Notes: generated by a model from the letters alone, not told the origin. Counted from the stretch's first letter, positions 54,910 through 63,693 are shown. The stretch: 64,000 nucleotides of DNA from an uncultured Bacteroidia bacterium (GCA_902785575.1 CACZZF010000008.1:41237-105236); one strand, 5' to 3'. Program-made: numbers and translations.

Positions 54910-56997
54910 TTATTCCTCAACGACGCAGATGTTCTTGAAGCCATTCGACTTGTAGAGAAGCTTGCCGTTTTTGTAGATTCTGGAGTCATTCGTTGCGGTG
55001 TGTCCTTCGACACATACGTAGGTGTCCCCGTTACTTGTTACCCAGAATGCGTTATCTCCAGGGAAGATGCTGACCATATCCAGTTTGACAGTCTGGTAAC
55101 TCTTTCCATTCTTGCGTATAATGACTTTCTTACCCGGGAAATCAATGACCGCGGTGTACACGTCATTTCCCGCGCAGAAAAGCTGGCAATAGAAATTGCT
55201 CTCTGAGCTGTCAATATTCTGGTCAAATTTGCCGTTCTTGAACAAGTATCCTGTATAGGCATCGGTATCTTTATAGGATAGTATGTAGACGTCGCCAGAA
55301 TTGGTGGCCCCTATTTGGCCGCTTTCTGCCGTATCCAAACGCTGGAAGGAGAATTGCCCACTTACCGGGTTATACTTGAACCAGACAAGATGATCGTTCC
55401 AGAAAGCGTCTTTCTCTCGCGCGGCAATGTTAATATCCCCATTCGGAGCTATCGCCAAAGTAGGTGAGTAGAACTGAGACCCCTCTCCGGGAATATCGAA
55501 GGAATCAACATATTTTTGTCCTTCTTTAACCATGACCACGGAGATGGACGTGTTACCGCTTTTGGTCGCCACGACAGCGACATTTCCGTTCCTGACAGCG
55601 ATATCACATATAGACGACGATTTCAGATATTTAGTCACATCGATAAATGGTTTCCTGTTCTTGCAAACCCATAGCTGATAGCCACTGCCTGTAAAGTAAT
55701 CCTCAAGGGAATACAAGTCATGTCCTTCCGGATAAATCTGATATATGCCGGAATACTCGTACGAGTTCCCGACTGTGAAAGTACCCTCTCTCGGATCCAG
55801 ATCTCCATTTATTAGCAAACTCCAGTTCTTAGTCGTGGCGAAAACCTGTGGTCCGCTTGCCTTTGAGACTGTGACCACGCATTCCGCCTTATGCCCTCCA
55901 TCTTCGGAAGTCGCTGTGATAGTGGCCGTTCCTTCTTTGACGCCGATGACATTCCCGTCCTTTACTGAGGCGACGGAAGGATCCGAGCTGCTCCAGGAGA
56001 CATTCTTGTTCGCGGAATAATCCGGGGTAAAGATAACTTTCAATGTCCTTGACTGTCCGGTCTCGATCTGTAACTCGCTGGCGTCGAAAGCGATGCTCTT
56101 CAATTTGTCGTCTTGTTTCACGATCACCTCGCAGGAGGCCTGCTTGTCGGTATAGGCTTTGGATCTCACCACTATATAGACGGTTCCGGGTTTAATGGAA
56201 GTCACCAAGCCATTCTTGTCAACTGTCGCGATTTCGCTATCCGAGGAAGTCCATTCCACCTCCTGGTTAGCGTCCGCGGGGCTGACAGTCGCCTTCAACT
56301 GGACCGTGTTGCCTTCCACGACCTCCGCTTTAGCTGGATCGACAGTCACACCCTCAACCGCTACCGGGGCCACGGTCACAGCGCAAGTGGCTGTCTTCCC
56401 TCCGTCTTTTGTCTTTACGGTTATAGTGGCGCTTCCGACCCCGACTGCGGTCACCTTTCCGGAGGCGTCAACTGTGGCGACCTTCGCGTCAGAGCTGGTC
56501 CATTCAAGAGACTTGTCTGAAGCATCCGAAGGTTCCACGGTAGCGGTCAGCTGCGCTGTCTCCCCCGCTTTCAACTCAAGTTTACCATTATCAAGTTTCA
56601 CTCCCGTGACACTTACAGTCTTGGAAGTCACTGTGACAGAGCATGTGGCGGTTTTACCTCCGTCAGTAGTCGTGACAGTGATGGTAGTCGAGCCGGCTTT
56701 CACGGCCGTGACTTTTCCGCTGCCGTCCACTGTCGCCACTCCGGTATCGGAAGACTTCCAGCTGACCGCCTTATTGGTGGCGTTGTCAGGGGATACGGTG
56801 GCTGTCAAGGATTCCGAGCCGCCTTCGACAAGGCTCAACGAGGTCTTATTCAAGGATACACCTGTCACCGACACAGTGGTTGGTGCGGGAGGCGTCGGAG
56901 GGAGCGGTTCCTCTTTTGGACCGCAGCCGAAGAACACGACGGAAATCATCGTCAGCGACATCAACGCCGACAAGGTTTGGGTAATGGTCTTTTTCAT
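54910..56997 (-). CDS. BIG2-repeat lipoprotein with C-terminal repeat domain (paralogue of 34355-36337)
   Basis: The 695-residue protein has a lipobox (VVFFGC) and a proline-rich spacer (PLPPTPPAPTT). Four BIG2 repeats cover about 40-385 (LNKTSLSLVEGGSESL, WKSSDTGVATVDGSGKVTAVKAG). A C-terminal region of about 390-695 has short repeats ending in FKNGK, YKNGK or RKNGK (YLFKNGKFDQNID, IIRKNGKSYQTV, RIYKNGKLLYKSNG), which suggests a propeller. It is close to the protein at 34355 over the first two repeats. It is likely surface-anchored. The function is unknown. Parts of the repeats are nearly identical at the DNA level, which may permit recombination. Confidence 0.8.
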   Translation of the reverse strand: MKKTITQTLSALMSLTMISVVFFGCGPKEEPLPPTPPAPTTVSVTGVSLNKTSLSLVEGGSESLTATVSPDNATNKAVSWKSSDTGVATVDGSGKVTAVKAGSTTITVTTTDGGKTATCSVTVTSKTVSVTGVKLDNGKLELKAGETAQLTATVEPSDASDKSLEWTSSDAKVATVDASGKVTAVGVGSATITVKTKDGGKTATCAVTVAPVAVEGVTVDPAKAEVVEGNTVQLKATVSPADANQEVEWTSSDSEIATVDKNGLVTSIKPGTVYIVVRSKAYTDKQASCEVIVKQDDKLKSIAFDASELQIETGQSRTLKVIFTPDYSANKNVSWSSSDPSVASVKDGNVIGVKEGTATITATSEDGGHKAECVVTVSKASGPQVFATTKNWSLLINGDLDPREGTFTVGNSYEYSGIYQIYPEGHDLYSLEDYFTGSGYQLWVCKNRKPFIDVTKYLKSSSICDIAVRNGNVAVVATKSGNTSISVVMVKEGQKYVDSFDIPGEGSQFYSPTLAIAPNGDINIAAREKDAFWNDHLVWFKYNPVSGQFSFQRLDTAESGQIGATNSGDVYILSYKDTDAYTGYLFKNGKFDQNIDSSESNFYCQLFCAGNDVYTAVIDFPGKKVIIRKNGKSYQTVKLDMVSIFPGDNAFWVTSNGDTYVCVEGHTATNDSRIYKNGKLLYKSNGFKNICVVEE

Positions 56998-57023
56998 AAG
57001 TCGAAAGATATTAAGTGTATTAA

Positions 57024-57869
57024 TTATTTTTTGGGATGAAGGGCCCTAAGGTAGTTGTAGACAGCGATTATGTTCTTGCCTCCCCAATCACTAGGCGGGA
57101 GACTGTTGCACATGTATTCACCATCCGTGAACTTGACTGAGACTGAACTGCTCGGACCGTCTAGCAGTATGACGGGCAGATCGTGATACCGTGGCATCTT
57201 ATAGACCTCACCGTCAATGAGCAACTTCCGGATCTCGTCCACCTGCTCCTTTGTGACGGCAACGGTGTCAAACTTGTCGAAAGAATCCGTGTCCAGCAAG
57301 GCAATATACCTTCCATTCTTCTGAAGCCGCAATTCCCCATGTATAGGAGGACGGTGTATCATGCCACCTCCCGAATGGTATTCAAAACTGACCAGGTCTC
57401 CTTGAGGGACACGATACTTATGGTTCCGCATGCCTTCTATGATGGGAGGGAACATCTTGGCCATCTTCTCATACATCTCCACATTCCTATGAGCGGTAGC
57501 GAACTTCTCCCTGGCCATATCAGTGTCTTTGAAATATTTCTCCAGGCTGGCTTCCCACTTCTCGGAACCCGGTTTGCGGTAGATCTGTTTCTCTACCATT
57601 AGAACCAGCAAACTTTCCTTGTAACAGTCCTCAGCCATCTCCAGCACGTCTTCCAACTCATCAGGGCAACGTTCGTGAACCGAACCGATATAATAATCGA
57701 AACTAGACTGATCCTCCATCCAGCGCACCATCGGCAAAGCGAACCTCCATTCGTTTTCCATCTTTTCGACGATGCCCTGGATCTCCTCTTCGCTCAGTTT
57801 ATCCTGTGCGGAAAGGGGGGCTATCATCAGGGTCATAGCAATCAATAAGATTAAAGTTTTAGCGTTCAT
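57024..57869 (-). CDS. Exported protein of unknown function
   Basis: The 281-residue product has a signal peptide (to PLSAQ). A helical first half (DKLSEEEIQGIVEKMENEW, EVLEMAEDCYKESLLVL-like segments) is followed by a beta-rich second half from about 155 (GDLVSFEYHSGGGMIHRPP, ALLDTDSFDKFDTVAVTKEQVDEI, VSVKFTDGEYMCNSLPP, VYNYLRALHP). I do not recognise a named family. The second half resembles the protein at 47462-47941 in order of motifs. A good promoter precedes it, with a start of transcription very close to the ATG. Confidence 0.65.
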   Translation of the reverse strand: MNAKTLILLIAMTLMIAPLSAQDKLSEEEIQGIVEKMENEWRFALPMVRWMEDQSSFDYYIGSVHERCPDELEDVLEMAEDCYKESLLVLMVEKQIYRKPGSEKWEASLEKYFKDTDMAREKFATAHRNVEMYEKMAKMFPPIIEGMRNHKYRVPQGDLVSFEYHSGGGMIHRPPIHGELRLQKNGRYIALLDTDSFDKFDTVAVTKEQVDEIRKLLIDGEVYKMPRYHDLPVILLDGPSSSVSVKFTDGEYMCNSLPPSDWGGKNIIAVYNYLRALHPKK

Positions 57870-57877
57870 GATTGTTA

Positions 57878-57908
57878 CAAATATACAAAATCTTTACATA
57901 ACCCACAA
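57878..57908 (-). promoter_or_regulatory. Promoter of the 57024-57869 gene, reaching into the upstream gene
   Basis: On the minus strand TTG (57908-57906) lies in the last codons of the deformylase gene, then 20 bases, then TATATTTG (57885-57878). Transcription would start near 57871, only about 2 bases before the ATG. Confidence 0.6.
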
Positions 57909-58520
57909 TGAATCAGCCCGATCCGTATAAAGGATACCATCCAGGTGGTCGATCTCATGCTGGAATATCACAGCGGTAAAGCCATCCACGGTCTCCCGGA
58001 CAGTTTTCATTGTATTGGGATCAGTGTACGATACGATTATATTGGTGAATCTAGGCACCCTTCCAGCCCAACCGGGAATCGAGAGACAGCCCTCACGGCC
58101 CGGAGCCTTCTCACCCCATAGAGAGTCCAGACGGGCATTCGGATAGACCCCGAAAGGCTCACCTGGTTTGTCGAAACGCTGCACACAGACGATCCTGCGA
58201 TTAAGGCCAACCTGAGGGCCGGCGATTCCTACTCCATCCTGGCTCGGATCCTTGACTGTGTAGAGCATCTTGGCGGCGAGGCTCTTGAATGCCTCGGAAC
58301 GCAAATCCTTTTCAGAGAAATCATTTGACTTTGACCTTAATAAAAGGGAGTCCGCCTTGTCGAAAATGGTCAGCACACGCATCAAAGAATCAGATCCGGA
58401 AATCAAGGCCTTCTCCGCTTTGTTCAAACTAGCGGTCTGGGATTGTCCACAAGAAAAAAGGAAGATGGCCAGGACTGCGGCGAATATGGTTTTAAATAGA
58501 GATTTCATATTGGATATCAA
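57894..58520 (-). CDS. Peptide deformylase with a lipoprotein signal
   Basis: The 208-residue protein carries the three deformylase motifs: GVGIAGPQVG (96-105), EGCLS (143-147) and QHEIDH (187-192), with metal ligands Cys145, His188 and His192 and the catalytic glutamate of HEIDH intact. Normal deformylases are cytoplasmic and remove formyl from new proteins. This one begins with a clear lipoprotein signal (LFKTIFAAVLAIFLFSC, Cys24), so it should be exported and lipid-anchored. The ATG at 58520 overlaps the radA stop in ATGA; a second ATG at 58508 is also possible and keeps the signal. An insert of about 60 residues (30-90) separates the signal from the core. It is unlikely to be the housekeeping enzyme. 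Confidence 0.85.
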   Translation of the reverse strand: MISNMKSLFKTIFAAVLAIFLFSCGQSQTASLNKAEKALISGSDSLMRVLTIFDKADSLLLRSKSNDFSEKDLRSEAFKSLAAKMLYTVKDPSQDGVGIAGPQVGLNRRIVCVQRFDKPGEPFGVYPNARLDSLWGEKAPGREGCLSIPGWAGRVPRFTNIIVSYTDPNTMKTVRETVDGFTAVIFQHEIDHLDGILYTDRADSLWVM

Positions 58521-59899
58521 TTATTTCCGCCTTGGAAAAGTTTCCTGACAAGGGCTGGAACATCTGCTACCTTTATAACTTCAATCCCTTTCTTATGGCC
58601 TTCAACCGAAGTGAAGGATGAAAGGAATATCTTTTTGAAGCCCAGCCTCGCCGCCTCATCCACCCTCCTGTCCGCTTGAGCCACAGGACGTATCTCTCCA
58701 CTCAAACCAATCTCTCCGGCAAAACAGATATCGGCCGGGATCGGAAGGTCGAAATTCGACGACAACACGGCGCTGACCACAGCCATGTCGCAGGCGGGGT
58801 CGTTAATCCTTAGACCGCCGGCCATATTCAGGAAAACATCCTTCTGGGCAAGCTTGAAGCCGGCTCTGCGCTCAAGGACAGCCAGCAACATGTTCAGCCT
58901 TCTGGTGTCAAACCCTGTGGCGGAACGCTGAGCGGTGCCGTAGACAGCTGAGCTGACAAGGGCTTGGACTTCGAACAGGAAGGGTCTCGCCCCATCCAAC
59001 ATGACGGCTACCGCGGTCCCGCTCAATCCTTCCTCATGCATCGGCACAAGCAACTCGGACGGATTGGCGACCTGGCGCAGACCGGCTCCGGTCATCTCAA
59101 ATACTGCCAGCTCGGAAGTCGAGCCGAAACGGTTCTTTATGCTGCGCAGGATCCTGTAAGCTCCCATGTTGTCTCCTTCGAACTGCAGGACGACGTCCAC
59201 TATGTGCTCCAGTATCTTTGGGCCAGCAATTGAGCCTTCTTTGGTGATATGACCTATCAATATGACGGGAATCCCGGTCTCTTTGGCGAACCGGAGAAGG
59301 ATAGCCGCCACCTCCTTGATCTGGGACACGGATCCTGGAGTGGAATCGACTGTCTCAGTGTACATTGTCTGCACAGAGTCAACAATCATCAGGTCGGGGC
59401 TCATCTCCCTCGCCTGGGCGATTATATTCTCGATTAGAGTCTCGCTGTAGATGGTGCAAGACGAAGCGTCGCCGCCAAGTCTGTCGGCCCGCATCTTGAC
59501 CTGACGTTCGCTTTCCTCTCCAGTGACATAGAGAGTCTTCATCGAAGGACATCCTAAAGGAATCTGGAGCGAAAGGGTGGACTTGCCGATGCCAGGCTCG
59601 CCTCCAATCAGCACGAGTGAACCCTCCACTATTCCACCGCCGAGAATCCTGTCGACCTCCTCATTATTGAGGGATTTCCTATTCTCGGAAGAGGAATCAA
59701 TCTCGGAAAGCTTACGGGGTGCCCTGCCCTCTCCAGGCACGGAACCCGAGGCTCCTTTCCTTCCGGCTCCCGAGCCTGTCGCAGGGGTTATCTTTTGTTC
59801 CGTCAATGTGTTCCATTCCCCGCAGGCGGGACAACGACCCATCCATTTCGGATATTCATTTCCACAATTGGTGCAGAACCATACCGTTTTCTCTTTCAT
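58517..59899 (-). CDS. radA: DNA repair protein RadA (Sms)
   Basis: The 460-residue protein starts at the ATG at 59899, because the zinc finger CTNC...CPAC (Cys9, 12, 23, 26) is then at the N-terminus. The RecA-like core has Walker A GGEPGIGKST (99-108), the RadA motif KNRFG in SIKNRFGSTSE, and a C-terminal Lon-like domain (about 290-460; VEGHKKGIEV end). RadA is a helicase that helps process recombination intermediates. It lies 4 bp after the phosphodiesterase gene and is coupled to the deformylase gene. Confidence 0.96.
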   Translation of the reverse strand: MKEKTVWFCTNCGNEYPKWMGRCPACGEWNTLTEQKITPATGSGAGRKGASGSVPGEGRAPRKLSEIDSSSENRKSLNNEEVDRILGGGIVEGSLVLIGGEPGIGKSTLSLQIPLGCPSMKTLYVTGEESERQVKMRADRLGGDASSCTIYSETLIENIIAQAREMSPDLMIVDSVQTMYTETVDSTPGSVSQIKEVAAILLRFAKETGIPVILIGHITKEGSIAGPKILEHIVDVVLQFEGDNMGAYRILRSIKNRFGSTSELAVFEMTGAGLRQVANPSELLVPMHEEGLSGTAVAVMLDGARPFLFEVQALVSSAVYGTAQRSATGFDTRRLNMLLAVLERRAGFKLAQKDVFLNMAGGLRINDPACDMAVVSAVLSSNFDLPIPADICFAGEIGLSGEIRPVAQADRRVDEAARLGFKKIFLSSFTSVEGHKKGIEVIKVADVPALVRKLFQGGNN

Positions 59900-59903
59900 A
59901 GCT

Positions 59904-60434
59904 TTAAATATTATTCCAAGGAAGCTCGCATTTCTCCAGCTTCGAGATCTTCCCATCGTTGATCTCGAAACGCAAGGCCATGCGGGGCACATCCCTGGAG
60001 CCCTGGTAACCGCAGGCGCCGGGGTTCATGAACAGGAAATCTTGACGATCATCCCTGAACACCTGTGGAATGTGGGTGTGGCCACAAATGAATATGTCGG
60101 GATGACACATGTCTATAAGGTACTTGGCGTCGATGTCATAAAGAGGGCGCTTGGTATCGTATGCCCAATAACTCCCCCGACGGAGGCCGATATGGGTCAT
60201 AAGTATCCGGAGCCCTTCACACTCAAAACGCTGGTAGCGGGGATATATCTGCCTGACATCCAATCCGTCACAATTGCCATGGACACCGATCATCGGCTTG
60301 AAAGCCTCAATTGTGGAGGCGCAGGCAAGTGTCCCGAAGTCCCCCGCGTGCCAGATCTGGTCCACCGGCTCAAGGAAGGCTTTGACGTCGGGAGCGAAAA
60401 CCCCGTGGGTGTCTGAGATGAGTCCTATTCTCAT
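59904..60434 (-). CDS. YfcE/MJ0936-type cytoplasmic phosphodiesterase
   Basis: The 176-residue protein starts at the ATG at 60434 (MRIGLISDTHGVFAPDVKAF). It has the metallophosphoesterase motifs SDTHG (7-11), HAGDFG (about 30), VHGNCDG (about 55) and CGHTHIPQV with a final NPGAC. A longer frame to 60569 lies across the promoter region and rsmE and is rejected. Members hydrolyse small phosphodiesters. It leads the operon with radA and the deformylase-like lipoprotein gene. Confidence 0.9.
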   Translation of the reverse strand: MRIGLISDTHGVFAPDVKAFLEPVDQIWHAGDFGTLACASTIEAFKPMIGVHGNCDGLDVRQIYPRYQRFECEGLRILMTHIGLRRGSYWAYDTKRPLYDIDAKYLIDMCHPDIFICGHTHIPQVFRDDRQDFLFMNPGACGYQGSRDVPRMALRFEINDGKISKLEKCELPWNNI

Positions 60435-60438
60435 AACA

Positions 60439-60475
60439 CAAATATAGTCTTTTTGAGGCAAGATTAGTATCTTTG
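60439..60475. promoter_or_regulatory. Divergent -7 boxes of the yfcE-like and rsmE genes
   Basis: TATCTTTG at 60468-60475 (plus) ends 4 bases before the rsmE ATG (60480). TATATTTG at 60446-60439 (minus) ends 4 bases before the other ATG (60434). Both fit TAnnTTTG and would place transcription starts at or within about 2 bases of the start codons. No -33 box at normal spacing is seen for either. Confidence 0.55.
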
Positions 60476-60479
60476 TGTC

Positions 60480-61199
60480 ATGGAGATTTTCTACGCCCAC
60501 GAGATCAGTGCTCGCGAAGTCTTTCTTGACACTGACGAAAGTGCCCATTGTGTCCGGGTCCTGAGGCACAGGACAGGAGATGAGATCACTGTGGTCGATG
60601 GTCTCGGCACCATGATGCGCTGTCGGGTCACAGACGATTCACCCAAAGGAGTCTCCGCTGAGATCCTGGAGAGTTTTCCAGGCTGGGGCGGACACCCATA
60701 TTCCTTGACCATGGCCGTTTGTCCGACAAAGAACAATGACCGGTTCGAGTGGTTTGTGGAAAAGGCTACTGAGGTCGGGGTGGATCGCATAGTGCCAGTC
60801 ATCGGAGAGCGGTCGGAGCGTCGTGTCTTCAAGCCTGAGCGCTCCCGCAAGATCGCCCTGTCGGCCATGAAACAGAGCCTCAAGGCTTGCCTACCCTCCG
60901 TCGAGGAACCCATCCCCGTAAAAGACTTTATTTCCTTCCCCTACGCCGAGATAAAGTTGATCTGCTATTGCTTCGAGGGGGATACGGAGAGGCGGTCGAT
61001 TGAGGATGTGCTTAGGGAAGTACCTGAGGGATCGGATATTACTGTGATGATTGGACCCGAGGGGGATTTCTCACCTCAGGAAGCTCAGCTGGCCGTTGAA
61101 AACGGTTTCATTCCCGTTCATCTGGGCCCTTCCAGGCTACGCACCGAGACGGCCGCGGTAACCGCCGCAACCGCGGTTTATCTCCATTTCATGAAATAA
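60480..61199 (+). CDS. rsmE: 16S rRNA (uracil-1498-N3) methyltransferase
   Basis: The 239-residue protein has the N-terminal PUA-like domain (MEIFYAHEISAREVFLDTDE, HCVRVLRHRTGDEITVVDG) and the SPOUT methyltransferase knot with IGPEGDFSPQEAQLA and LGPSRLRTETAAV near the end. It methylates U1498 in the 16S rRNA with S-adenosylmethionine. The length is standard. The start codon is fixed by the family N-terminus, although the predicted -7 box ends only 4 bases upstream. Confidence 0.95.
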   Translation: MEIFYAHEISAREVFLDTDESAHCVRVLRHRTGDEITVVDGLGTMMRCRVTDDSPKGVSAEILESFPGWGGHPYSLTMAVCPTKNNDRFEWFVEKATEVGVDRIVPVIGERSERRVFKPERSRKIALSAMKQSLKACLPSVEEPIPVKDFISFPYAEIKLICYCFEGDTERRSIEDVLREVPEGSDITVMIGPEGDFSPQEAQLAVENGFIPVHLGPSRLRTETAAVTAATAVYLHFMK

Positions 61200-61213
61200 G
61201 TTATATCCTGAAT

Positions 61214-61840
61214 ATGAGAAAAGACGAGATAGAGAAGGTTCTCACGGAGGCGATCCAGACGCTGAGACAGGGTGGTGTGATCCTCTACCCCACTGACACG
61301 ATCTGGGGACTTGGCTGTGACGCCACTAATCCTGAAGCCGTCAAAAGAATATATGAGATAAAGCGCAGGGACGACAGCAAATCACTGGTGCTTCTCGCAT
61401 GCGACTTGGATCAGATCGCCAGATATGTCAAGGAGATTCCTCCTATGGCCATCGACCTTGTCGAAGTCAACGACAAACCCATGACCCTGATCTATCCAGG
61501 GGCTTTGACTTACCCAGCTCCGGCCGAAGGAGAGGCTCCGAAAGCCGACAAATACCACCTGGCTTACAATGCGGTAGCTGCTGACGGGACTGTCGGGATC
61601 AGGATCCCGCTGATGGATTTCTGCAAAAGGATGGCTGAGAAACTTGGCAAGCCAGTTGTCTCTACTTCAGCCAATATTTCCGGCCAACCTTCACCTAAAA
61701 AGTTCAAAGATATTCCTGAGGAGATCACCTCAGTCGTTGATTACATTGTCGATCCCCGAATCGAAGCCACATCTACAGGTGAAGCCTCCCAAATCATCAA
61801 GATAGGTCTTGACGGAGAGGTCGAGATAATCCGCTCTTAG
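61214..61840 (+). CDS. tsaC: Threonylcarbamoyl-AMP synthase (Sua5/YciO/YrdC family)
   Basis: The 208-residue protein makes the threonylcarbamoyl-AMP used for the t6A modification of tRNAs. The YrdC fold is shown by GGVILYPTDTIWGLGCDATN (about 17-36), IYEIKRRDDSKSLVLL, GTVGIRIPLMDF and VVSTSANISGQPSPKKF. The long Sua5 C-terminal domain is absent. It lies 14 bp after rsmE, and both act on translation RNAs. Confidence 0.92.
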   Translation: MRKDEIEKVLTEAIQTLRQGGVILYPTDTIWGLGCDATNPEAVKRIYEIKRRDDSKSLVLLACDLDQIARYVKEIPPMAIDLVEVNDKPMTLIYPGALTYPAPAEGEAPKADKYHLAYNAVAADGTVGIRIPLMDFCKRMAEKLGKPVVSTSANISGQPSPKKFKDIPEEITSVVDYIVDPRIEATSTGEASQIIKIGLDGEVEIIRS

Positions 61841-61842
61841 AG

Positions 61843-63426
61843 ATGAGACGATTCCTCTGTCAGATAATCGCTGTTTCCTTCATTTTCCTCACCTCATGCG
61901 ACAAGGAGAATGAAGTGCAAGAAAGAAGTATCCGACACGTATCATTCAACATCTCTCCGATAGCAATCGAGGATATAATGCCCGAACTCAAGGAAATGAA
62001 GGTGGACCAGGATAACCATTATTACAGTTTCTTTGTCCCGGGGTCTACGGTTGATTATTCCTACACTCCCGGACGGATCTGGGTCGAGCCACTGGACACG
62101 ACGTTTTCCACCCCGCCAGGATGGGTCAGCAATCCCGAATCTCCAGACAGCGCCGTGTACGCCTCCGCTTTAGGAAGTAACCATGTCATTTTCAAGGATG
62201 TTCACAAAGATGATGATATTATCTCCGTCGACAGTGGTTTCGCTTCCGGGACGATGTCTTTGCGCATCAGCTTACCCGAATCGAGTCCTTACGACAAGGT
62301 GTGGCTTCTCCCGTATTCAGGTTTCACGGTCCCGGTAGGATTGGCGGAACGGAATGACTCGGTGATACGTTGTAAAGACAAAGAAATCGTCTTCTTGAAA
62401 GAGACCGCCATTACCAGGGAGGGAATTGACTTGTCTTTCGAGTGTTCAGGATACGATGCGGGATATAACGACAAGCCTTTCTATTCTAACGCACATCTGA
62501 TTTGTTATCCGGAAGATTTTAACGGAGGGAATGTCAACGGCTGGGAACCGACCCTGAATATATCTTTCTCAACATCGGTTCTGGAATACTCTAAAGCTTT
62601 CGCCCAGACAAGATTCCCCCTTTCAGACGAGGTCATAACAACCATGGCTCCTTTCCCAAAGTTGAAGGAACAGGGGCTCGACCACTTCAATCAGGCGCAG
62701 GTCGAAGTGTCTTATGAGGACACCGATCATTTCTTCGACTTCAAGATGGAGTTTATTTCCAAGACAGGTGCGTCGGTCAGGGAGAGCGATAGCCACTGGG
62801 TGTACTGTCGGCCATTCCACTATTTGTTTTGTGATACGCCGGATGGGATCTATAGAGAAGGTCTCTACTTGAAGTCATTGAAAGGATTGGATGATGTTAT
62901 TAAAACCCCTGCTCCTGACAGCATAGGAATCAGGATCCACGATATAGGCTCCCAGGGAAACTCAATTATCTCTCCCGGGCACACATACACATTCAGGCTT
63001 TCCAGTGAATGGAGGATTCCGCTTATGCTCACAGGTTCGTATTGGGGCAAGAAATTACGCTCTCCCGGTATTAAACTATCTGAAAAAGACATCAAGGCGC
63101 CCGAAGGAAGCATAATTTATATTTCAGGATGGGTTCTTAATAGGCAACCATTTGAGTTAAAAGCAGTTCCAGTCATCGTTGATGCGGATGGGGTGAGCCA
63201 TCGATTCGAAGATAATGCTATGACGGCAGATGGAGCAAGGGCCTTTATCAGTCAAAATGGTGAAGAGCTATTCACCATAGAATGGACTGCTGAAAAAGTC
63301 TCGCGACCGATTGAAGTATATTTAGACATGACCCTTGGAAAAAGCTCAATTGAAGCCGTGACTCCAGGGCAGGATATCCTATACGGGATCCGGACTATCA
63401 ATAAAATTGATTCAGAACGTCATTAA
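61843..63426 (+). CDS. Lipoprotein of unknown function
   Basis: The 527-residue product begins with a lipoprotein signal (AVSFIFLTSCDKENEVQ). I do not recognise a family. The mature part is mainly beta-strand, with VEPLDTTFSTPPGWVSNPES near 80, a central GYDAGYNDKPFYSNAHLICYPEDF, and HTYTFRLSSEWRIPLMLTG around 385. It has no catalytic motif that I can name. The gene begins 2 bp after tsaC, so it is probably co-transcribed, and it ends convergently with tRNA-Ala at a shared hairpin. A surface or periplasmic structural role is only a guess. Confidence 0.65.
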   Translation: MRRFLCQIIAVSFIFLTSCDKENEVQERSIRHVSFNISPIAIEDIMPELKEMKVDQDNHYYSFFVPGSTVDYSYTPGRIWVEPLDTTFSTPPGWVSNPESPDSAVYASALGSNHVIFKDVHKDDDIISVDSGFASGTMSLRISLPESSPYDKVWLLPYSGFTVPVGLAERNDSVIRCKDKEIVFLKETAITREGIDLSFECSGYDAGYNDKPFYSNAHLICYPEDFNGGNVNGWEPTLNISFSTSVLEYSKAFAQTRFPLSDEVITTMAPFPKLKEQGLDHFNQAQVEVSYEDTDHFFDFKMEFISKTGASVRESDSHWVYCRPFHYLFCDTPDGIYREGLYLKSLKGLDDVIKTPAPDSIGIRIHDIGSQGNSIISPGHTYTFRLSSEWRIPLMLTGSYWGKKLRSPGIKLSEKDIKAPEGSIIYISGWVLNRQPFELKAVPVIVDADGVSHRFEDNAMTADGARAFISQNGEELFTIEWTAEKVSRPIEVYLDMTLGKSSIEAVTPGQDILYGIRTINKIDSERH

Positions 63427-63431
63427 CTTGA

Positions 63432-63470
63432 AACAAAAAATCCCCCCAGAATAATCTGGAAGGGATTTTT
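63432..63470. terminator. Bidirectional hairpin terminator between the lipoprotein gene and tRNA-Ala
   Basis: aaaaatccc (63436-63444) pairs with gggattttt (63462-63470), with ccaga/tctgg pairing inside. The A/T-rich ends allow termination in both directions. It starts 2 bases beyond the tRNA-Ala 3' end. Confidence 0.75.
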
Positions 63471-63471
63471 G

Positions 63472-63544
63472 TGGAGGTAGTCGGATTCGAACCGGCGACC
63501 TTCTGAATGCAAATCAGATGCTCTACCAACTGAGCTATACCCCC
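63472..63544 (-). tRNA. tRNA-Ala (anticodon TGC)
   Basis: The minus strand folds as a 73-base cloverleaf: acceptor GGGGGTA/TACCTCC, D arm GCTC...GAGC, anticodon stem TCTGA/TCAGA around TTTGCAT, and a T arm with one C-A mismatch. No CCA is encoded. It lies 149 bases from tRNA-Ile, with hairpins and a terminator between. Confidence 0.95.
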
Positions 63545-63661
63545 TTTATCATGGGGGCTAAGCCGCCCCCATACCCCTTGCGGCCTTTCCGGCTCCACGA
63601 CTTTGCATTGCAAAGTCCCGCCCCGGCCGGTCGGCTGATGCCGACCGCGTGCCGCAAAAAC
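63545..63661. other. GC-rich spacer with three hairpins between the two tRNA genes
   Basis: Perfect stems are atgggggc/gcccccat (63551-63558, 63565-63572), ctttgca/tgcaaag (63601-63607, 63609-63615) and cggtcggc/gccgaccg (63628-63635, 63640-63647). No coding sequence is seen. They may be RNA processing signals or a remnant of an rRNA spacer. Confidence 0.5.
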
Positions 63662-63662
63662 A

Positions 63663-63692
63663 AAAAAAGCCGGGCTTGTGTCCGGCTTTTTT
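63663..63692 (-). terminator. Rho-independent terminator just after tRNA-Ile
   Basis: aaaaaagccgg (63663-63673) pairs perfectly with ccggctttttt (63682-63692). Read on the minus strand it begins 2 bases after the tRNA-Ile 3' end and finishes in a T run, so it should stop transcription from the 16S side before tRNA-Ala. Confidence 0.75.
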
Positions 63693-63693
63693 G

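Noticed and set aside
56195..57049. Plus-strand 284-residue frame
   Set aside because: It is antisense to the BIG2 repeats of the gene at 54910-56997. Its Ser/Thr/Val-rich repeats mirror the repeat DNA. The similar frame at 35565-36344 is rejected for the same reason.
59900..59992. N-terminal extension of radA
   Set aside because: It lies within the upstream gene in another frame, and the RadA zinc finger begins right after the ATG at 59899.
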